Made by a program: the position numbers and the translations under genes. DNA of 64,000 nt from Todiramphus chloris collaris (Eukaryota; Chordata; Aves; Coraciiformes; Alcedinidae): contig JANVCC010000018.1 of assembly GCA_025345505.1 (NCBI GenBank), positions 38,613,242 to 38,677,241 on the forward strand, in the 5' to 3' direction. The notes beneath the pieces are model-generated. The model searched no databases and had not been told where the DNA came from. It worked only from the letters and a program-made list of their open reading frames with translations. Of the stretch, positions 62,201 to 64,000 are shown one piece after another. The first letter of the stretch is position 1. Each line of letters opens with the position of its first letter.

Positions 62201-63828
62201 AAGTGCTAAAAATCAATTTCAGGAAAGGTAATTTTCTCTTGATAACAAGGGGGACTAGTAACAACACAGGGGAAGAGCATTTCTAAACTAAACTACAACA
62301 TTTGCCCTCTCTACCCAGATGCCAGAAGCACATCAGATGGCACACTACCACTATTTCCCATGACGTGGCAAACCATAACTACTTTGTGTGGCTTTACAAA
62401 TTGACATATGCAACGTATCCAATATATCTCCCTGAATTAAATAAATAAAGAAGATCCTCCTTCCTGGTAGCTTAAACTATAGCAAGTTCATCATTTGTTT
62501 TGTGATCTTTCTTATGTTTCAGTTATGCAACTTGGGCGTGAAGGCAAGGGACATAATTTAGCAATAGATACGTCATCTGCATGAGGCACGTTTTGTAAAT
62601 AAGCCTGTCATTTTACATTTGTAAGGTACAAGTCATCATAATGTTGAGTTTCTCCCCACTTGCCATGCTAGTAATAGAACAGTATGATTAAAGAATAAAG
62701 CCACTACTCATCATGATAGTATGAAGTTGATAATACCTACTTCCCAAAACTGGATTAAGGGAAAAGCAAGGGCAGGACAGCAACCAACACACAAACCCAA
62801 GTAGCCCTTACAAGCTGCGGAAGAGGTTTTGCTTCAGCAGCGACAGGCCTCCTGCTCCATGTGCAGCTCCCAGGAGGTGAAGCCCGACACAGTCAGTGAT
62901 GGGCCGCTGCTCCCACACAGCTGTACAGTAGGAACCCGACCTGTCCTCAGTTTCCCTTCCAAGGAAGCAAAACCTTCCCTTCCAGTGCTGCTTTTCAAGA
63001 CATCGCCACTATCTCTTGAGGTGTCCCTGTCACTTCAAGGCTTCAAAATAAAGTCTAGAAGTTGTAACTCATGAATTTTAACATGGAATCTCATGGACAA
63101 ACACACACACGCGTCGATACAGTGTGGAGAAGAACACTTCTGTGAAACAAACTGAAGCCACACAACATGTAATCTATCGTTGGCAATCTATCCCCTCACA
63201 CACACCTACTTGGAAAGGAGGCGATACCCCGGGGAACGGGGCACAGCCACCTGACGCCACGTTCAAAGGTCCGTTTCCACGAGCCAGCCAAGCAGCGTGG
63301 GCGGGCGGGCACCCACCCCCACACCCCACCAATTAGCCAGGGTGTTTTGAACCCAACTACAGCTCGGAGGAACTTTTCGACGCCATCGCACTGGGAAGCA
63401 GAAGCGACCCAGCCGGCCTCCGTCTGAACACCTCCCCTTCCCGGCGCGCAGCGGACCCTCGCTCGCGGGCATGGCCGCGGCCCAGGGCCCCCAAGGGCCC
63501 CCACCCGTCCTCCCCACCGCGGCCTCGGCCTGGCCGCTGCACCTGTCCCGCCGCGCCCCGGGAGCCGGTTACCGGCCCCGTCGCCACCACCGCCGCACCC
63601 GGGAGAGACCCCCGAGCCCTCGGGGAACCGCAGCAGCCCTGGGGTGGGCACAGCCGCCGGCCCGGCAACCAGCCGCGGAAGGCAGCGGCCTGGGCAGCCC
63701 CCCCAGCCGGCCCTGCCGCCCCGCGCCCGGCCGCGGCCTGCAGGAGAGGACGGCGTCCGCCTCCCTGGCGCCCACCGGTGCCCGCCGCACCGCCTACCCG
63801 GGCTCTTGAGGTTGTAGCGGGCCTCCAT
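35019..63828 (-). CDS. UBE2J1: Ubiquitin-conjugating enzyme E2 J1 (UBC6-like), complete
   Basis: UBE2J1 is a tail-anchored E2 on the ER membrane that passes ubiquitin to ERAD ligases. Eight minus-strand exons (63798-63828, 53065-53138, 49784-49915, 49105-49189, 47624-47729, 45124-45253, 40617-40748, 35019-35288) all have GT/AG borders and matching phases. They total 960 bp, or 319 residues plus TAA, against 318 in human from memory. The UBC fold spans about residues 10-160 and the catalytic Cys91 lies in [15 protein letters not shown]. Ser184 in RQISF matches the phosphosite known in mammals. The linker at about 187-285 is Ser/Gln-rich and diverged. A hydrophobic anchor at about 290-306 is followed by a short lumenal tail ending EYIFEL. 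The start ATG has G at -3 and +4, and the visible 5' UTR has no other ATG. The promoter is a CpG island. Confidence 0.97.
37456..38240 (-). mobile_element. CR1 LINE, relatively young 5'-truncated copy
   Basis: The minus strand keeps 210 codons of the C-terminal ORF2 region without a break. They run from [19 protein letters not shown] through [14 protein letters not shown] and MIKGHEHLP to [15 protein letters not shown]. The sequence before this ORF continues as CR1 to about 38240, where the copy is truncated. The left edge has a weakened AGAATCAAAGAATG tail. The RT domain is missing, so the copy cannot move by itself. It is in the same sense as UBE2J1. Confidence 0.94.
39813..39826 (+). repeat. 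Poly-G tract (G14)
   Basis: Fourteen G in UBE2J1 intron 7; on the transcribed RNA this reads as poly-C. Confidence 0.9.
40617..40748 (-). CDS. UBE2J1: UBE2J1 exon 7: variable linker
   Basis: A 132-bp exon with phase 0 on both sides, 44 codons (residues 187-230). It starts [15 protein letters not shown] and ends FQDPTSAT. The acceptor TTGTAG ends at 40749 and the donor GTACGG starts at 40616. Only the first six residues (AEVNSS) match the mammalian protein closely from memory. The rest is a Ser/Gly/Ala/Gln-rich flexible linker between the UBC fold and the anchor. Because it is symmetric, skipping it would keep the frame. Confidence 0.93.
40848..41252 (-). mobile_element. CR1 LINE, 3' fragment
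   Basis: The plus strand starts AGAATCACAGAATCACTCAG, then GGTTGGAAAAGACCC. The minus strand encodes [34 protein letters not shown] and [17 protein letters not shown]. This is the MERVVKYWN group of CR1. It is 5'-truncated near 41252. Confidence 0.92.
42415..42640 (-). mobile_element. Old, degenerate CR1 3' fragment
   Basis: The plus-strand words AATTTAAGCTGGAATGGACC, GTCCAACTCCC and GATTCCACAGCCACTC match an inverted CR1 3' region. They carry many substitutions and the tail is lost. Edges are uncertain. Confidence 0.7.
45124..45253 (-). CDS. UBE2J1: UBE2J1 exon 6
   Basis: A 130-bp exon completing Lys143 and encoding residues 144-186. It starts [20 protein letters not shown] and ends ELARQISFK. 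The acceptor GGCCAG ends at 45254 and the donor GTGAAG starts at 45123. The CC-x2-C cluster is kept as in mammalian UBE2J1. The Ser of RQISF is residue 184, the site reported as phosphorylated in mammals. Confidence 0.96.
45254..47623 (-). other. UBE2J1: UBE2J1 intron 5
   Basis: A 2.4-kb intron, about half of it occupied by a long CR1 copy at 46003-47165. No other feature is recognised. Confidence 0.82.
46003..47165 (-). mobile_element. CR1 LINE including part of the RT domain
   Basis: A longer copy than most here. On the minus strand it reaches back into reverse transcriptase: [20 protein letters not shown] is followed by [14 protein letters not shown]. The catalytic pair, normally FADDTK, reads FADNTK, with Asn codon AAT at 46834-46836. 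The frame is also broken by stops and shifts, so it is dead. The C-terminal part is visible as [10 protein letters not shown] and the [19 protein letters not shown] region. It is sense-oriented in UBE2J1 intron 5. Confidence 0.92.
47624..47729 (-). CDS. UBE2J1: UBE2J1 exon 5
   Basis: A 106-bp exon encoding Ile108 (split) to the first two bases of Lys143. It reads [17 protein letters not shown], then [17 protein letters not shown]. The acceptor TTTCAG ends at 47730 and the donor GTAAGC starts at 47623. The segment is the C-terminal helix region of the UBC6-type fold and is near-identical to the mammalian sequence. Confidence 0.97.
47730..49104 (-). other. UBE2J1: UBE2J1 intron 4
   Basis: A 1.4-kb AT-rich intron with short A-rich tracts near 48459 and 48812. 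Two short plus-strand open frames (47687-48279) have no recognisable feature. No mobile element is recognised. Confidence 0.8.
49105..49189 (-). CDS. UBE2J1: UBE2J1 exon 4: catalytic cysteine
   Basis: An 85-bp exon encoding residues 80-107 plus one base of Ile108. It reads [19 protein letters not shown], then PETWQPSWS. Cys91 in KKICLS is the thioester-forming residue of the E2 and is intact. The acceptor TTGAAG ends at 49190 and the donor GTAAGT starts at 49104. Confidence 0.97.
49190..49783 (-). other. UBE2J1: UBE2J1 intron 3
   Basis: A 594-base intron with a GTAAG donor at 49783. No repeat or other feature is recognised. Confidence 0.85.
49784..49915 (-). CDS. UBE2J1: UBE2J1 exon 3: UBC core
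   Basis: A 132-bp exon with phase 0 on both sides, residues 36-79. It starts [20 protein letters not shown] and continues [19 protein letters not shown], then IILLT. This is the beta-sheet and the YPMKPP turn typical of UBC6-family E2s. The acceptor TTTTAG ends at 49916 and the donor GTAAG starts at 49783. Confidence 0.97.
50078..50985 (-). mobile_element. CR1 LINE, C-terminal ORF2 part, many breaks
   Basis: The minus strand shows [20 protein letters not shown] and [20 protein letters not shown]. Further upstream it shows the degraded RT-distal segment ([16 protein letters not shown]). Stops and frame changes are frequent. The left end begins CCACAGAATTATTTAGGTTG, a decayed tail. It is sense-oriented in UBE2J1 intron 2. 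Confidence 0.88.
51060..52050 (+). mobile_element. Old CR1 LINE copy, opposite orientation
   Basis: The plus strand encodes the RT-distal segment ([10 protein letters not shown]), then a 99-codon frame with [27 protein letters not shown] and [15 protein letters not shown]. The 3' part runs from about 51730 (ACAAGGATGAAGTGCC...). It is interrupted by an A/C-rich stretch at about 51818-51912 and continues to about 52050. No clear CR1 tail remains. It is older than its neighbour by divergence. Confidence 0.78.
51818..51912 (+). repeat. A-rich simple sequence within a CR1 copy
   Basis: A 95-base A/C-rich stretch (AAAAAAAGCCC, CCCAAAAAAACCC-like words). It sits where the other copies have the continuous terminal ORF2 segment, so it appears to be an expansion or insertion inside the old CR1. 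Confidence 0.55.
53065..53138 (-). CDS. UBE2J1: UBE2J1 exon 2
   Basis: A 74-bp exon completing Ala11 and encoding residues 12-35: [20 protein letters not shown], then QPLE. This is the first helix of the E2 fold and matches mammalian UBE2J1. The acceptor TTTCAG ends at 53139. The donor GTTTGT at 53064 departs from the consensus at several positions and is the weakest donor in the gene. Skipping would break the frame (74 is not a multiple of 3). Confidence 0.96.
55030..55207 (+). mobile_element. CR1 LINE 3' end, short
   Basis: The plus strand shows ACACTGGAACGGTTTGCCC, TCCATCCCTGGAAGTGTTG and ATCTTTAAAGGTCCCTCC, with a diverged tail (CATACTGTGGTTC). It is about 180 bases long and antisense in UBE2J1 intron 1. 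Confidence 0.85.
59304..59431 (+). repeat. 64-bp imperfect tandem duplication
   Basis: Two head-to-tail units (59304-59367 and 59368-59431) both begin AGCTGCTTTCCATCTTCA. They share ATATATCCTTT, CAAG-CCCACA and CTCCTG blocks and differ at scattered bases. The divergence implies an old local duplication. Confidence 0.85.
60310..60335 (+). repeat. (AAAC)n / (AAGC)n short tandem repeat
   Basis: AAGCAAGC runs into AAATAAACAAACAAACAAG. A short tetranucleotide microsatellite in UBE2J1 intron 1. Confidence 0.75.
63488..63515 (-). promoter_or_regulatory. UBE2J1: G-quadruplex-forming motif at start of intron 1
   Basis: On the minus (coding) strand four runs of at least three G are separated by loops of 5, 1 and 5 bases, which meets the usual G4 pattern. 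It lies about 0.3 kb inside the UBE2J1 transcription unit. Confidence 0.5.
63798..63828 (-). CDS. UBE2J1: UBE2J1 exon 1 coding part
   Basis: 31 coding bases: [10 protein letters not shown] plus the first base of Ala11. The donor is GTAGGC at 63797. The ATG at 63826-63828 is in strong context (GCC before, G after). No upstream ATG is visible in the 172 bases before it. The frame stays open far into the intron because the CpG island has few stops, but the match to UBE2J1 ends exactly at the donor. Confidence 0.96.
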
Positions 63829-63845
63829 GGCAGCGAGCCCCGCTC

Positions 63846-63872
63846 GGCTGGCTGGCTGGCTCGCTCGCTCCC
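63846..63872 (-). repeat. UBE2J1: GGCT/CGCT short tandem repeat in 5' UTR
   Basis: Plus-strand GGCTGGCTGGCTGGCT is followed by CGCTCGCTCCCTCC, just upstream of the start codon. On the mRNA it reads as an AGCC/AGCG repeat. Confidence 0.75.
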
Positions 63873-63956
63873 TCCGCAGCGTCTCCGCCTGCGGGGGCCG
63901 GGGCAGCGAGCGGAGGAGGAGAAAGGCCGGGCCCAGCGCCCCGCCCGCCTCGCCTC

Positions 63957-63966
63957 GGGAAACTCC
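63957..63966. promoter_or_regulatory. UBE2J1: kappaB-like site in UBE2J1 promoter
   Basis: GGGAAACTCC fits the NF-kappaB consensus GGGRNWYYCC at every position. It ends two bases from the UPRE-like site. A consensus match alone does not prove binding. Confidence 0.4.
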
Positions 63967-63968
63967 CC

Positions 63969-63976
63969 TGACGTGG
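63969..63976. promoter_or_regulatory. UBE2J1: UPRE / XBP1-type site in UBE2J1 promoter
   Basis: TGACGTGG on the plus strand (minus strand TGCCACGTCA in context) fits the unfolded-protein-response element bound by XBP1 and ATF6. It lies about 145 bases upstream of the start codon. The gene product works in ERAD, so such control would be coherent. No CCAAT-N9-CCACG ERSE is seen in the visible part. Confidence 0.5.
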
Positions 63977-64000
63977 CAGCGGCGCGGTGACTGCGGAGGG

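Larger units (their letters stand above)
53139..63797 (-). other. UBE2J1: UBE2J1 intron 1
   Basis: The largest UBE2J1 intron, 10.7 kb. It holds one short CR1 3' end at 55030-55207, a 64-bp tandem duplication at 59304-59431, and an AAAC-type repeat near 60316. The CpG island edge takes up its right end from about 63.25 kb. The rest is unique AT-rich sequence. The open frames at 60507-60989 and in the CpG island have no recognisable family. Confidence 0.82.
63250..64000 (-). promoter_or_regulatory. UBE2J1: CpG island promoter of UBE2J1 (runs off right edge)
   Basis: GC content and CpG density rise sharply at about 63.25 kb and stay high to the window end, in contrast to the AT-rich sequence before it. 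The island covers the start codon, exon 1 and the beginning of intron 1. The visible upstream part (63829-64000) contains a GC box (GGGCGGGG on the minus strand at 63939-63946), a kappaB-like site and a UPRE-like site. There is no TATA word, as expected for a broadly expressed gene. The transcription start itself cannot be placed from sequence. Confidence 0.88.

Noticed and set aside
63196..63797. Continuation of the UBE2J1 exon 1 frame to 210 codons, and plus-strand frames in the same place
   Set aside because: The match to UBE2J1 stops exactly at the GTAGGC donor and resumes in exon 2. The rest is stop-poor CpG island sequence.
63839..64000. A full ERSE (CCAAT-N9-CCACG) at the UBE2J1 promoter
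   Set aside because: CCACG is present, but no CCAAT lies nine bases before it on the minus strand. Only the UPRE-type match stands.
1..64000. CRISPR arrays, operons, phage or bacterial systems, tRNA or rRNA genes
   Set aside because: The window is vertebrate nuclear DNA with spliced genes. No spaced direct repeats, cloverleaf-like genes or rRNA blocks were seen.

Overview
This is a stretch of vertebrate nuclear DNA, most likely from a bird. It carries parts of two protein genes, both read on the minus strand, head to tail. The bird call rests on the interspersed repeats: essentially all recognisable ones are CR1 LINE 3' ends, many closing on a diverged ATTCTRTG-type tail, with no Alu, B1 or L1-like material seen. 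Compact introns agree with this. The species cannot be named from the sequence alone.

Left half (about 1-32.4 kb): the 5' part of GABRR2, the rho-2 subunit of the ionotropic GABA receptor. Exons 1-4 are present with consensus splice sites and matching reading phases. They encode the signal peptide and the first half of the ligand-binding domain, about 171 residues. The Cys-loop, the four membrane helices and the C-terminus lie beyond the left edge. A TATA-like promoter candidate sits about 0.27 kb upstream of the start codon.

Middle (about 32.4-35.0 kb): an AT-rich spacer that must hold the UBE2J1 3' UTR and the GABRR2 promoter. It has several candidate polyadenylation signals on the minus strand.

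Right half (35.0-64.0 kb): a complete UBE2J1 coding sequence, the tail-anchored ER E2 ubiquitin-conjugating enzyme of ERAD. It has eight coding exons that join into an uninterrupted 319-codon frame. The catalytic Cys91, the Ser184 site and the C-terminal membrane anchor are all visible. The first exon lies in a CpG island that runs off the right edge. In the last 50 bases of the window this promoter has a consensus kappaB-like site and, two bases away, a consensus XBP1/UPRE site.

The rest is intronic: about 17 CR1 fragments, poly-A, poly-G and AT/AC tracts, a 64-bp tandem duplication, and long stretches of unique sequence with no recognised feature. The order GABRR2 then UBE2J1 on one strand matches the known conserved vertebrate gene order. 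No new multi-gene system was found. The most useful leads are regulatory: the promoter motif pair, a 42-nt pseudoexon-like segment, an inverted CR1 pair that could form dsRNA, and the short GABRR2-UBE2J1 spacer.
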